Source: Symbiodinium natans
Lineage: Eukaryota > Sar > Dinophyceae > Suessiales > Symbiodiniaceae
NCBI GenBank assembly: GCA_905221605.1
Contig: CAJNDS010002463.1
Location: 252,501 to 287,500, forward strand
Length of the DNA: 35,000 nucleotides
Direction of reading: 5' to 3'
Within the stretch, counting starts at the first letter, position 1, and each line of letters opens with the position of its first letter. The translations under genes and the position numbers were made by a program. Below the pieces are notes generated by a model that did no database searches, was not told the DNA's origin, and saw nothing but the letters and a program-made list of their open reading frames with translations. Below, piece after piece: positions 9,491 to 19,782 of the stretch.

Positions 9491-10676
9491 GCGCCCCACC
9501 CGGGTTTTGGGGCAAACCCTAAACCCTAAACCCTAAACCCTAAACCCTAGACCCTAAAGCCTAAACCCTAAACCCTACACCCTAAACCCTAAACCCTGAA
9601 ACCTGAACCCTGAACCCTGAACCCTAAACCCCCAACCCTACACCCGGAACCCTCAAACCTGAACCCTACGCCCTAACTAGAGCTTGGGGGGCTTTATGAA
9701 TCTAAGCGAGTTAGGGCCGACTCTGCCAAACAAACACCTGCAAGTTTTGGTTGCATGAGCCTTGCCCCAACATGCGTTGTTTCGAGGGTTGGGTTTAGGG
9801 TTTAGGGTTTAGGGTTTAGGGTTTAGGGTTTAGGGTTTAGGGTTTAGGGCTTAGGGTTTAGGGTTTAGGGTCTAGGGTTTAGGGTTTAGGGTTTAGGGTT
9901 TAGGGTCTAGGGTTTAGGGTATAAGGTCTGGGGTTGAGGGTTGAGGGTTTAGGGTTTAGGGTTTAGGGTTTTCTTTGGGATTAGGGCTTCGGGGATCGGC
10001 TTTCTGTAGGGGTTTCAGGGCTCAGCGGTTCTTGGGGGGTTCAGGGTCTGGAGTGGTGGTGCGGTGGTCTGTAAGGCAGGCCCTTGGGGATATTTCATAT
10101 GTTCACTTCTTGGGTTTTGAGAGGAGTATATTTAGGTTTAGGGTTTCGGGTTTAGGGTTGGGGCTAACCTAGTCTGGCCCGGCCAAGGCCAAGGCCAAGT
10201 CTGATGGGGCAAGGGCCCAGACCGCGGGAACCCGAGGACCTCGATATGGCGAGGAGCTCGTTCGTGGCATTCCTGGTCCACTTTGTTCTGCGGATCCTGT
10301 TCTGAAAGCTGTGTGTGAACACTTGTGCAAAGTCAATGTCGACGAAAGCCCAATATAGGGGCCTTAAGAATCCTAAACCCTGAGCCCTAAACCCTAAACC
10401 CTAAACCCTAAACCCTAAACCCTAAACCCTAAACCCTAAACCCTAAACCCTAAACCCTAAACCCTAAACCCTAAACCCTAAACCCTAAACCCTACACCCT
10501 AAACCCTAAACCCCAAAGCCAAACCCTAAATGCTAAACCCTAGACCGTAAACCGTTTACAACAGCCAGTTTTTCACGTGGGCCTGTCGCATCGGAGGGAT
10601 GAAAGCCTGGACTGTGGTTGGAGTGGCGGCATGCCTGTGACGGCGGGGCCTGTCGCTGCAGCACTGTTTAGGGTTT

Positions 10677-10786
10677 ACCCTAAAGCCTAAAGCCTACAGC
10701 CTAAAGCCTAAAGCCTAAAGCCTAAAGCCTGAAGCCTAAAGCCTAAAGCCTAAAGCCTAAAGCCTAGAGCCTAAAGCCTAAACGTT
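10677..10786. repeat. Homogenised AAGCCTA variant array
   Basis: About 15 units of the heptamer AAGCCTA, a one-base variant of AACCCTA, with only a few substitutions. It adjoins perfect telomeric units but is itself uniform. Confidence 0.9.
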
Positions 10787-11154
10787 GAGGATTTAGGGTC
10801 TAGGGTTTGGGGGTGTGGCCAAAGGGTGGGTGCCGACTTGCGTAGCGGATTTCGGGGGGCGCATGCAGGCCTCGTATCCTGGCACCTGCTACAGCGTAAC
10901 TGTTACTGTTGCCCATGTCAACGTACGGTCAGAAAGAACTGCCATACCCAGTCTACTGAAATCTAGGGGCCGCAAACCCTAAAATTGGACCTTTCTACCC
11001 TAGCCCTTAAATCAAAAGGATGTCTTCGGCGGGATGATCCTCGCACCCTGGCTGCAAGTTTTGCTTCTCTGACCAAAACCCTCGAGTTCAACAAATCTAG
11101 TTTCCAAAACCCTAAAGCCCAAAAGCCTCAAGGCCCCAAGCCTCCAAAACCCAC

Positions 11155-11376
11155 CTACCTAAACCCTAAACCCTAAACCCTAAACCCTAAACCCTAAACC
11201 CTAAACCCTAAACCCTAAACCGTAAACCCTCAAGCAACAACCCTGAACCCTCAACCCTCAACCCTCAACCCTCAACCCCAAACCCCAAACCAACCTAAGC
11301 CCTAAACCCTCAACCCTCAAACCCAAACCCCAAACCAACCTAAGCCCTAAACCCTCGACCCGAAACCTTATAAACC

Positions 11377-11429
<53 letters not shown>

Positions 11430-11675
11430 ACCCGCAACCCTAAACCCTAAACCCTAAACCCTAAACCCTAAACCCTAAACCCTAAACCCTAAACCCTAAA
11501 CCCTAAACCCTAAACCCTAAACCCTAAACCCTAAACCCTAAACCCTAAACCCTAAACCCTAAACCCTAAACCCTCAACACTAAACCCTAAACCCTAAACC
11601 CTAAACCCTAAACCCTAAACCCTAAACCCTAAACCCTAAACCCTAAACCCTAAACCCTAAACCCTAAACCCTACC
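11155..11675. repeat. Longest interstitial CCCTAAA array
   Basis: About 500 bp of almost uninterrupted CCCTAAA with an internal block of CCCTCAA at about 11235-11435. The telomere-like orientation is fixed for the whole block. Confidence 0.95.
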
Positions 11676-12061
11676 CTCGAAAGCCACAGCCCCGAGTCGG
11701 CGGGCCCTTTTCGGCAGTATACGCGGGCACCGTCACCCAGACTCTACCTGTAGGGTTTAGGGTTTAGGGTTTAGGGTTTAGGGTTTAGGGTTTAGGGTTT
11801 AGGGTTTACGTTTCCTTCGGGTACTAGTAAGTAGGCTTCTAAGTGCCCTAGCAAAGGTCGTAGCCAGAGTTGCCCTACGTATAACCCTGCTGCTTAGTAC
11901 CCCTGAGCCTCTAAGTGCGGCTTACGCTAAACCTAAACCCTAAACCCTAAACCCTAAACCCTAAACCCTAAACCCTAAACCCTAAACCCCAAACCCTAAA
12001 CCCTAAACCCTAACCCCTAAACCCCCAACCCTAGACCCTTGCGGCTGCTGGCACATCTCAG

Positions 12062-12106
12062 GATGAAGCGCAGCAAATCAAGAACTACACGACCCAGATT
12101 TCGCAG
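12062..12106 (+). CDS. SNF2 exon 10: motif II (Walker B) DEAQQIKN
   Basis: Encodes DEAQQIKNYTTQISQ. DEAQ is the Walker B / DEXH box, where D and E coordinate Mg and activate water for ATP hydrolysis. Q in place of H is normal in some SNF2 groups. IKN follows as in the family. Acceptor ATCTCAG|G, GA donor (CAG|GAGCCT), phase 0 on both sides. Confidence 0.9.
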
Positions 12107-12868
12107 GAGCCTTGCTTAGCCCACAATTTACACCGCAGTCCCTACCCCTAAACCCTAAACAACCCGAAGCCCTCAACCGGGGTCAGACGGGATTAGGGTT
12201 TAAGGTTTAGGGTTTAGGGTTTCGGGCTACTTGGAGGTTCTTATGGCTACTTACAAGTAGGGTTTTAAGTAAGGGTAACTATGGTTATCACCATCTAGGG
12301 TACTTATAACAGCACTTAGAAGTCCCCGAATGAACCTCCAAGCAAGGTCTTGCGTAGAAATTCCGGAAAAGCAAAGTCTGCTGTGGTGCCTTCGGGCCTG
12401 AAAAGCTCCAACATTGGTTCCCCCCGCATCCGGCCTTTCCCGCTCAGCCCTCCCGAAAGGGGGAAAATCACCATGTCGAGTTTTTTAGGCTTTGTGGGTT
12501 TAGGGTTTCGTAGTTGGGGAATTCGGATAGTAGGGTTTAGGGTTTAGGGTTACATTAGGGTTTAGGTTTACGGCTTGAGGTCTTTCTTCGCCTTCGGAAG
12601 TTGCTTGCCTTCCGCTGCTAGTTTTCGGCTTCATTTCGGTCGCCAAAGATTCGGATTTAGGGTTGAGGGTTTACAGCAAAGTGCCTTAAGAATCATGAGG
12701 GCTGCTCCGACTACAGCGAATTTTTTGGGCTTGAATATTAAAAAGCTAAAAACCGTGATTCCCTGCGTCCGGCTGTTCCCCTTCAGGCCTTTCGGGGGGG
12801 GGGAATCACCCAAACCCTGAATAGCTCCTTGGGGCACAAAGCCAACCACAGACCTCAGCGTCCCGCAG
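12107..12868. repeat. Intron 10: telomeric units and hairpin element
   Basis: Short G-sense units at 12189-12222 and 12530-12565, with a family A hairpin element at 12228-12344. Frames at 12350-12547 and 12575-12820 carry no recognised domain. Confidence 0.65.
12228..12344. mobile_element. Family A hairpin (MITE-like) element
   Basis: The left end is CTACTTGGAGGTTC and the right end GAACCTCCAAG, as terminal inverted repeats around a 90-bp centre that itself contains inverted ACTTA/TAAGT pieces. At least seven similar copies occur in the window. Confidence 0.65.
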
Positions 12869-12907
12869 GAAGTCAAGCGCGTGGCGGAGCTCGTCGGACC
12901 CGTCCGT
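12869..12907 (+). CDS. SNF2 exon 11: EVKRVAELVGPVR
   Basis: A 39-nt exon reading EVKRVAELVGPVR, phase 0 to 0. It supplies the helix between motif II and motif III, giving QISQ-EVKRVAELVGPVR-VSLSGTP. Acceptor CCGCAG|G, GC donor CGT|GCACCT. An alternative GT donor at 12893 would shorten it. Confidence 0.75.
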
Positions 12908-13220
12908 GCACCTGGGACGGAAGGAGTCCCTAAACCTCTAGGCCTTCTTGGGGGTTCAGGGTTTCGGGTTGAGGGTTTAGGGTTAGGGCTACTTGGAGGT
13001 TCAGGGTGCCCCGAACCCTAAACCCTGAACCCTGAACTCTGAACTCTGAACCCAAACCCCAAGAGCGGTTTGGTGTACGTAGGGAGGGCTACGGGTTTGA
13101 CCTTCAGGGTCCGAGTTTAGAGAGTTTGCGAAGCCGAGAGTGAGGCTTTACAAGTTTTTTTTCGTGGTGGAGCTGCAAGGCCTTCTTGGGGCTTCAGGCT
13201 TTAGGGTTTAGGGTTTAGGG

Positions 13221-13353
13221 CTACTTGGAGGTTCAGGGTATTTCTGAGCCCAATGATAACGGTACTATAAGCCCCCTAAGTCCCCTAAGTCCTCTAAGTA
13301 GTGTGGCAAGTCGACCTATAATTGGGGTTCTAAGTACCCACGAACCTCCAAGA
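13221..13353. mobile_element. Family A hairpin (MITE-like) element
   Basis: Begins CTACTTGGAGGTTC and ends AAGTACCCACGAACCTCCAAG. The interior has CCTAAGTCCCCTAAGTCC, also seen in the copies at 33628 and 34578. Confidence 0.65.
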
Positions 13354-13576
13354 AATTTGGCGACGGGCTGCAAAGCTTCCCCCCAAGACACAAGTGCCCC
13401 CCACCCGACGACAATCCTCAACTAATCCCCCAACCCCGCCCCCCCGCAAGAAACCCCCAAACACATAACCCTAAGCCCCGAAGCCTCAAACTCTGCAGCT
13501 CCTGACCAGGGAGGCCTCCAGCAGGCAGCATGGTTGAAACCCTCAACCCTAAATCGCCTAAATCCCTAAACCCTGG

Positions 13577-13656
13577 CCCCTCCTGCCCCTCCTGCCCCTC
13601 CTGCCCCTCCTGCCCCTCCTGCCCCTCCTGCCCCTCCTGCCCCTCCTGCCCCCTCC
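13577..13656. repeat. 9-bp minisatellite CCTGCCCCT
   Basis: Eight or nine tandem copies of CCTGCCCCT in intron 11, just 40 bp upstream of the exon 12 acceptor, forming a long pyrimidine-rich run. It could act as a polypyrimidine tract. Confidence 0.9.
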
Positions 13657-13692
13657 TGCCTCCGGCCCCCCCAACCCTGGCCCTTCTTCCAG

Positions 13693-13718
13693 GTCTCTTT
13701 GTCCGGGACTCCGGTGGA
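13693..13718 (+). CDS. SNF2 exon 12: motif III VSLSGTPVE
   Basis: A 26-nt exon encoding VSLSGTPV plus the first two bases of the next codon. SGTP is motif III (usually TGTP), which couples ATP hydrolysis to DNA movement. Acceptor TTCCAG|G. The GA donor (GA|GAGCCC) is the only choice that yields SGTPVENKMADL with exon 13. Confidence 0.85.
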
Positions 13719-14424
13719 GAGCCCTGGAGTTAATCGGGGCGGATTTAGGGTTTGTGGGTCTAGGGTTTAGGGTTTAGGGCTTGGGGTTTAGGGTTTAGGG
13801 CTTGGGGTTTAGGGTTTAGGGTTTGGGGTTTGGGGTTTCAGGTTTTGTGTTAGGTTCGGTGCTTGGGGCTCCCCGCTGGTTCTGGACTGATCGACCTGGT
13901 GTATGAGCGACCGGGGTTGGCCCTCTGCACTGGACACCCTACCCCCAGAAGCCTAAAGGGGTTTAGGGTTTAGGGTTTGGGGTTTGGGGTTCAGGGTTTA
14001 GGGTTTAGGGTTTAGGGTTTAGGGTTTAGGGTTTGGGGTTCAGGGTATCGGGTTTGGGGTTTAGGGACACCCCCCCGACCATGCCGCATGCCAGCCCAAA
14101 ACGCTATTCTGGATCCACAGCCGTAGCCCCTAACCTTAAACCTCAAACCCCGAACCTCCTAAACCCCTAAACCCCCAAACCCAGAAACTCCTAAACCCCG
14201 AAACCCCCAAACCCCAAACCCCTCACCTCCCAAACTCCCCTGAACCCTTCCGAACACTAAGGAACAACAAGCCCTAAACCCCTAACTCCCAAACTCCTGA
14301 ACCCCTAGACTCCTAAACCCTAAACCCAAAACTAACTCCTAAGCCCCTAGCCCTAAACCCTAAACCCTAAACCCTAAGCCCTAAACCCTAAACCCTAAAC
14401 CCTAAACCCTAAACCCTGACTAAG
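13719..14424. repeat. Intron 12: inverted telomeric arrays
   Basis: G-sense 13742-13850 and 13966-14065, then degenerate and perfect C-sense at 14110-14418, ending 7 bp before exon 13. Confidence 0.8.
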
Positions 14425-14471
14425 GAACAAGATGGCCGACTTGCATTCGCAGTTCGAGTTCATCCTCCCAG
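14425..14471 (+). CDS. SNF2 exon 13: NKMADLHSQFEFILP
   Basis: Encodes NKMADLHSQFEFILP, the SNF2 segment N...DL.S.F.F..P after motif III. Acceptor CTAAG|G. The donor is read as GA (CCAG|GACCTT). The next residue is G if read on, or E if joined to exon 14. Confidence 0.87.
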
Positions 14472-16302
14472 GACCTTGGGGGTTTAGGGTTTAGGGCTAG
14501 GGGGGGTGTAGGGTTTAGGGTTTAGGGTTTAGGGTTGGGGTCTAGGGTTTAGGGTTTAGGGTTTAGGGTTTAGGGTTTAGGGTTTAGGGTTTAGGGTTTA
14601 GGGTTTAGGTTTCATGGGTACTTAGAGGACTTGAGGAACTCAGGGGGCTTCTTAAGTGCAGTTTTAATTGGAGTTGGTTAGGGTTTGGGGTTTAGGGTTT
14701 AGGGTTTGGGGTTTAGGGTTTAGGGTTTAGGGTTTAGGGTTTCGGGGTTGGTGAGTCTGGGCGTCCGGCTTTGTTCAGGATTCCGCTTTCAGCCGACCCC
14801 GAAACCCCAAACCCTAAACCCTAAACCCTAAACCCCAAACCCTAAACCCTAAACCCTAAACCCCAAACCCTAAACCCTAAACCCGAAACCCCAAACCCTA
14901 AACCCTATATCCCTCAACGATAAGCCCTGCACACCCCAAACCACCCTAAACCCTCAACCCTCAACCCTGCCCCAATGCCCCCCGGGCCCAAGTTTTTCTT
15001 GAGGACAACCCTTGGGACGGGGCTTAACATTCTGGTCCTGGTTTGACCGTAAACCCTAAACCACGGCCCTAAACCCTAAACCTTACCGCAAACCCCAAGC
15101 CTCTAAACCCCTGAACCCTAAGCCCCAAACACCCTTTTCTTAGGAGCTTCGGCTTTTGAAGTCTCAGCTGTTGTTTTTGGGGTTATTGGGGGTTAGGGGG
15201 TTTATGGGGCTTCTGGGCTTATAGGGTAGGGGTTATGGGGGCTTGAACTTCAAGGGTTTTACAGGCTCGGGTTCAGGGGTTTAGGCTTTTCTGGTTCTTC
15301 GGGTTATGTTTTCTGCGTGTTTTGGTTTTTGGGCATTCAGGGTGTGTGAGGGTGGTCACACACACCTAAACCCTAGACCCTACACCCTATACCCTAAATC
15401 CTAAACCCTAAACCCAGTTCTCTACTTGCCACTTGGCGTAGGATATCTGGCGGCGAGCAGGGCCGACTTCCACCGAAGCTACGAGAGGCGGGTGTGGCCA
15501 AGGGTTTAGGGTTTAGGGGTCAGGGTTCAGAAGTTGAGAGTTTAGGGGTTTAAGGTTCAGGGGGTAGGGGAGTAGGGACTTCGCGGCATTTCAGGGCTTT
15601 GGAGGATTTCGGGAGTACCCTGAGGCCTGAACCGTACTTGGAGGTTCATGGTATTTATTAGCCAAGTATTTAGCTGTACCAAAAACTGTACGTTTACATA
15701 ACCATATTTTGCGCACTTTAGGGGGGCTTTTCAGTACAGTTATAGTTGGTTAATAAGTACCCTGAGGCCTCAACCGTAGACGCTGCCTGCCGAACCGGGC
15801 CGATGCCCTACCCCTTCAGTTCCAAGCCTGAACCCCCAGGGTTTTGAAGGGTTTTTGAAGGGTTTTTAAAGGGTTTTGAAGGGTTTTGAAGGGTTTAAGG
15901 GTTTTGAAGTGTCTTTAAGGGGTTTTACTGGTTTGAAAGAGTTTTAAGGGTTTTTAAGGGGTTTTAAAGGGTTTTCAGGGTTTGTTTAGGGTTGCTAGGT
16001 TTAGGCTTTTAACCCCCTGCAAGCCCTTGGAGCTCGCTTCAAAAGCCATCGGTCACCGCGATGTGCCAAACGGGGTTTTGCGTCTGGGGGTTTAGGGTTT
16101 AGGGTTTAGGGTTTAGGGTTTAGGGTTTAGGGTTTAGGGTTTAGGGTGACTCATAGTACAGTTCAAGGCCTCTCTGGGGCTTAGGCCCCACGGCCCCCGG
16201 TCTAACCCTCACCCAAATTTTAGCCCCCCCTTGCTATCATGACAGTTATAAAGCCCGTACCTGTGAACACCTAAGCCCAAAACTCTACAACCCTTACTCC
16301 AG
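14472..16302. repeat. Intron 13: telomeric arrays, hairpin element, GGGTTTT block
   Basis: G-sense 14480-14608 and 14676-14745, C-sense 14800-14910, decayed C-sense units to 15130, a family A element at 15613-15780, a GGGTTTTGAA variant block at 15840-15985, and G-sense 16088-16146. No gene seen. Confidence 0.75.
15613..15780. mobile_element. Family A element with flanking direct repeat
   Basis: Interior begins TACTTGGAGGTTCATGG. The segment AGTACCCTGAGGCCT(G/C)AACCGTA occurs once at about 15614 and again at about 15756, differing at one base, so the element is bracketed by a direct repeat of about 23 bp. Confidence 0.55.
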
Positions 16303-16483
16303 AGTTGATGGAGGAAGAATGCCAGAAGTACATGGGCACATTGAGGGCATTCCGAGATGTGCGGCGTGAAGCCGAAGCTCTTGCCAAGGCCAACCGCAAG
16401 GAAGAAGCAAGCATCCATGGGCAGTCAGTCAATTCCGCTGCGTACCTAGCGGCAGTCAGCAGGCTCACAGCGGCCCGGTCATC
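16303..16483 (+). CDS. Exon 14: charged helical insertion (probable)
   Basis: The longest exon placed. It begins ELMEEECQKYMGTLRAFRDV and continues with heptad-like charged sequence (RREAEALAKANRKEEA). YMGTLRAF may align with the yLG...F segment normally following FILPG; the rest is extra to the core and predicted helical. Acceptor CTCCAG|A, donor ATC|GTAAGG. Phases fit both neighbours. It could instead belong to another transcript, since no family motif fixes it. Confidence 0.55.
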
Positions 16484-16510
16484 GTAAGGGCGCATGTGTT
16501 CGGGCCACAG
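16484..16510 (+). other. 27-nt intron between exons 14 and 15
   Basis: Begins GTAAGG and ends CCACAG, both good consensus ends. It contains an in-frame TAA, so the flanking frames join only if it is removed; removal gives a continuous helical reading frame. Confidence 0.5.
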
Positions 16511-16595
16511 GAACGCGGCCATGAAAGACACCAACGTGCAGCTGAAGCGGGAGGTCGCCTCGCTGCGTGAGCAGCTAGCAGAGCTCATGCTGAAT
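16511..16595 (+). CDS. Exon 15: coiled-coil continuation (probable)
   Basis: Reads NAAMKDTNVQLKREVASLRE then QLAELMLN, with leucines and hydrophobics at heptad spacing, typical of a coiled coil. It is joined to exon 14 in phase across a 27-nt interval with consensus splice ends. It ends at AAT|GTAACT in phase 0, matching exon 16. Confidence 0.55.
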
Positions 16596-17077
16596 GTAAC
16601 TTGGCCGACCGGCTGCTACGCTAGCAGGAGGGACCGAGGGACCCAGTTTTTTCATGTTCAGTCGTGCATCGCTGCTGGCAGCCTGAGGATGTTATGCTAA
16701 CTTTCATGTTGCTTTAAGACATTTACCTTGAGGGTTTAGGGTTTCGGGTTTAGGGTTAGGGTTTAGGGTTTAGGGTTTAGGGTTTAGGGTTTAGGGTTTA
16801 GGGTTTAGGGTTTAGGGTTTAGGGTTTAGGGTTTAGGGCCTAAACCCTAAAGGCCCTACAGGCCTGACAAAGGCCCTAAACGTCCTAAAAGGCCCTAGAA
16901 GGCCCCAACCCCTAAACCCTAACCCTAAACCCTACACCATAAACCCTAAACCCTAAACCCTAAACCCTAAACCCTAAACCCTTCAGCCCTAAGCCCTAAA
17001 CCCTAAACCCGAAACCCTGAACCCTAAACCCTGAAGGCCCTGACATGCCCAAAGCCCTTCGCACGAGGCCCCTCCAG
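16596..17077. repeat. Intron 15: inverted telomeric arrays
   Basis: G-sense 16730-16840 meets C-sense 16905-17035 across a 60-bp loop containing AAGGCCCTA repeats. This is the tightest long hairpin in the window. Confidence 0.85.
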
Positions 17078-17128
17078 GCGGCGAGCAAGCGCCGCTCGGT
17101 CCCTGACCCGCAGGCGGCGGCGACGAAG
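17078..17128 (+). CDS. Exon 16: AASKRRSVPDPQAAATK (probable)
   Basis: A 51-nt phase-0 exon between CCTCCAG|G and AAG|GTGCCC. It is the only exon-like island between the coiled coil and PFMLRR and is in frame with both. It is flanked by C-rich repeats before and G-rich repeats after. No family motif is present. A smaller variant beginning at 17114 is possible. Confidence 0.5.
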
Positions 17129-18074
17129 GTGCCCTCCCACCCTCCAAGCGTGATAGGGTTTAGGGTTTAGGGTTTAGGGTTTAGGGTTTAGGGTTTAGGG
17201 TTTAGGGTTCAGGTCCCAGCCTCTATACCCCTTCAACTCCCCGAGCCCCGAAACTCCCAAAAACCCTCAAGCTCCCCGAAGCTCCCTAAGGCCCCTAAAC
17301 TCCTTAAACTCCTAAAGCCCCCAAGTCTCCCTAAAGCCCCTAAACTCCCTAAACCCCCCAAACCTCCCTAAGTTTCTGAAGCCCCTAAACTCCCTGAACC
17401 TCCAAGTTTCCCTGGAGTCCCCTGAGCCCGAAATTCCCAACTCTCCCTCAGTTCCCTAAACCCACAATTCTCCCTCAAGCCCCTAAGCTCCTTAAAGCCC
17501 CCAAACTCTCCAAAGCCCCCGAAACTTCATAACAGCCCTAAACCCTGATAAACGCTCAAAGTTACCAGAGGTTACCCCAAACCCTAAACAACCCTAAACC
17601 CTAAACAGCCCTAAACCCTAAACAGCCCTAAACCCTAAACAGCCCTAACCCTAAAACCGTAATTCCCTAGAACCCTAATACCCTAAAACCCTAAAACCCT
17701 AAAACCCTAAAACCCTAAAACCCTAAAAACCTAAAAGCCTAAAAGCCTAAAAGCCTAAAAGCCTAAAAGCCTAAAGCCCTAAAGCCCTAAAACCCTAAAA
17801 CCCTAAAACCCTAAAACCCTAAAACCCTAAAACCCTAAAACCCTAAAACCCTAAAAGCCTAAAAGCCTAAAAGCCCAAAAGCCTAAAACCCTAAAATCCT
17901 TAAACCCTTAACCCTAAACCCTAAACCCTAACCCCTAACCCCTAAACCCTAAACCCTAACCCCTAACCCCTAAACCCTAAACCCTAAACCCAAGCCTTAG
18001 GGTTTAAGGGTTGAGGGTTTCAAGGCTTATAGGGAACATCCACCCCCGCAAACAAAAAAGCTGGTGATGTGGAG
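17129..18074. repeat. Intron 16: inverted arrays with octamer variants
   Basis: G-sense 17157-17210. 17220-17530 holds CT-rich CCCTAAACTC-like units. 17580-17990 is C-sense with AAAACCCT octamer and AAAAGCCT runs (17660-17890). GGGAACATCC at about 18030 matches the ends of family B elements. Confidence 0.8.
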
Positions 18075-18114
18075 GAGAAGCTGCGGCAGATCACCGGCCC
18101 CTTCATGCTCCGGC
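18075..18114 (+). CDS. SNF2 exon 17: KLRQITGPFMLRR
   Basis: Encodes EKLRQITGPFMLRR. PFMLRR is the hallmark arginine-rich segment at the junction of the two RecA lobes. The exon may start at 18061 (GDVEEKL) or at 18075; the latter restores phase with exon 16. Donor CGGC|GTCAGG. Confidence 0.9.
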
Positions 18115-18767
18115 GTCAGGGGGACCCAGCCAGGGGTTCGGGTTTAGGGTTTAGGGTTTAGGGTTTAGGGTTTAGGGTTTAGGGTTTAGGGTTTAGGGTT
18201 TAGGCTTTAGGGTTTAGGGTTTAGGGTTTAGGGTTTGGGGTTTAGGCTTTGGGGTTTAGGGTTTAGGGTTAGGACCTAGGGCTTGGAGTTGAGGGTGCAG
18301 GGTTGAGGGCAGTTCAAGGGGTTCGAGGCACTGCACGGCCTCTTTCTTGGTTATTGTTTTTTACTGTGGCTGAGGGGTCTCAATAACCACCAGTATTATC
18401 ACCCTTGTAATCCTTGTAGTATTGCAGCAGCACAAGCGGCCAAGGACATCCATTCCGATTGAAAAGGCCTGTGTGTGCGCTCTGGGGTGGCCCTCGAGCC
18501 ACAACTTTCCAGCCAGAAAAAGCTAGGCTCCCGTAGGTTCAAAAAGCCCTAAACGTCCCTAAACCCTACACCCCAAACCCTAAACCCTAGCCCCAAACCC
18601 TAAACCCTAAACCCTAAACCCTAAACCCGAAACCCGAAACCCCAAACCCCAAACCCCAAACCCCAAACCCCAAACCCCAAACCCCAAACCCCAAACCCCA
18701 AACCCCAAACCCTAAACCCTAAACCCTAAAGCCCAAACCCCAGACCTTCAACCCCAAGCCCCACGAG
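18115..18767. repeat. Intron 17: inverted telomeric arrays
   Basis: G-sense 18139-18265 and C-sense 18546-18725, the latter with a run of about ten CCCCAAA variants. The 250-bp centre is unassigned. Confidence 0.8.
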
Positions 18768-18811
18768 GCCGCAAGACAGACCCGAACATCGTCCCGGACC
18801 TACCCGACAAG
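18768..18811 (+). CDS. SNF2 exon 18: RKTDPNIVPDLPDK
   Basis: Completes FMLRR-RKTDPNIVPDLPDK, the SNF2 pattern R.K.....LP.K. Acceptor CCACGAG|G, donor AAG|GTGGAG. Reading through the donor would give VEMAHEAV and then poly-leucine from a CTG/CTA repeat. Splicing instead gives DLPDK-VELSAFQRKLY, the family sequence. Confidence 0.9.
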
Positions 18812-18832
18812 GTGGAGATGGCCCACGAGGCT

Positions 18833-19055
<223 letters not shown>

Positions 19056-19782
19056 GCCACCACCACCATGATTTAGGGTTTAGGGTTTAGGGCTACTACT
19101 ACTCGGTTTTAGGCTTAGGGGTTTGGAGGTCTGTTTTGCTTCTCCGACTCTCTCTTATTTTAAACGGAAGGGGCGGCAGGGTGGGTGTTTAAGGGTTTTG
19201 GCTTTTTTATTGGGGGTCAGGTTGTTTTGAGCGACTTTGTCACTTGTCTGCTGGCCCGACCTATACCGAACTCTCTTTCTTCCTTTAACTCCGTCCCGGT
19301 GCCGGCGGTGTTTGTGATAGAAAGCGGACCGCCTGCTGGCGGCAGTGGGGATAGGAGATTCAGCGTCTAGAGCGAAGCGGTAGTTTTCAGGTGTTCTTTG
19401 GGGCTGTTCAGGAGTAGGGTTTCGGTTTTGGGGTTTAGGGTTTAGGGTGCTGAGTGTAACGGATTGGGGTGTTGAAGGTTTGATGTGGTTCTCTTGAAGC
19501 CAGCTGCCTTACCTTCAGAGCTCAGAACGCCCCTATCTTGCCGGCTCTTGCTCTAAACCCTAAACCCTAAACCCTAAACCCTAAACCCTAAACCCTAAAC
19601 CCTAAACCCTAAACACTAAACCCTGAACCCTGAACCTTGGACCCTAAACCCTAGACCAAACCGTAAACCCTAGACCCCAGACCCTAATCCTAGCCCTAAA
19701 CCCTAAACCCTAAACCCTAAACCCTAAACCCTAAACCCTAAACCCTAAACCCCAAGATCCGAAATTTAGGAAGCAACCAGAG
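19056..19782. repeat. Intron 18, remainder
   Basis: Short G-sense runs at 19072-19090 and 19432-19448, C-sense 19554-19750. The frame at 19185-19370 has no recognised domain. Confidence 0.65.

Larger units (their letters stand above)
9491..12061. repeat. Intron 9: long telomeric blocks
   Basis: C-sense 9515-9690, G-sense 9791-9972, C-sense 10374-10550, AAGCCTA variant block 10677-10786, the longest C-sense block at 11155-11675 (with an internal CCCTCAA variant run), G-sense 11752-11808 and C-sense 11933-12035. Unassigned islands lie at 10170-10355, 10555-10665 and 10850-10975. The short coding link expected before DEAQ should be somewhere here. Confidence 0.8.
12908..13692. repeat. Intron 11: short telomeric runs, hairpin, minisatellite
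   Basis: G-sense variants at 12953-12985, C-sense at 13015-13060, G-sense at 13200-13220, a family A element and the 9-bp minisatellite. No other gene. Confidence 0.65.

Noticed and set aside
13908-13945. Island reading RPGLALCTGHPTP as a possible motif III (TGTP-like)
   Set aside because: It carries an extra residue, TGHP instead of TGTP, and no usable donor. The upstream exon at 13693 gives SGTPVE with exact phase to NKMADL, so this is a chance likeness.
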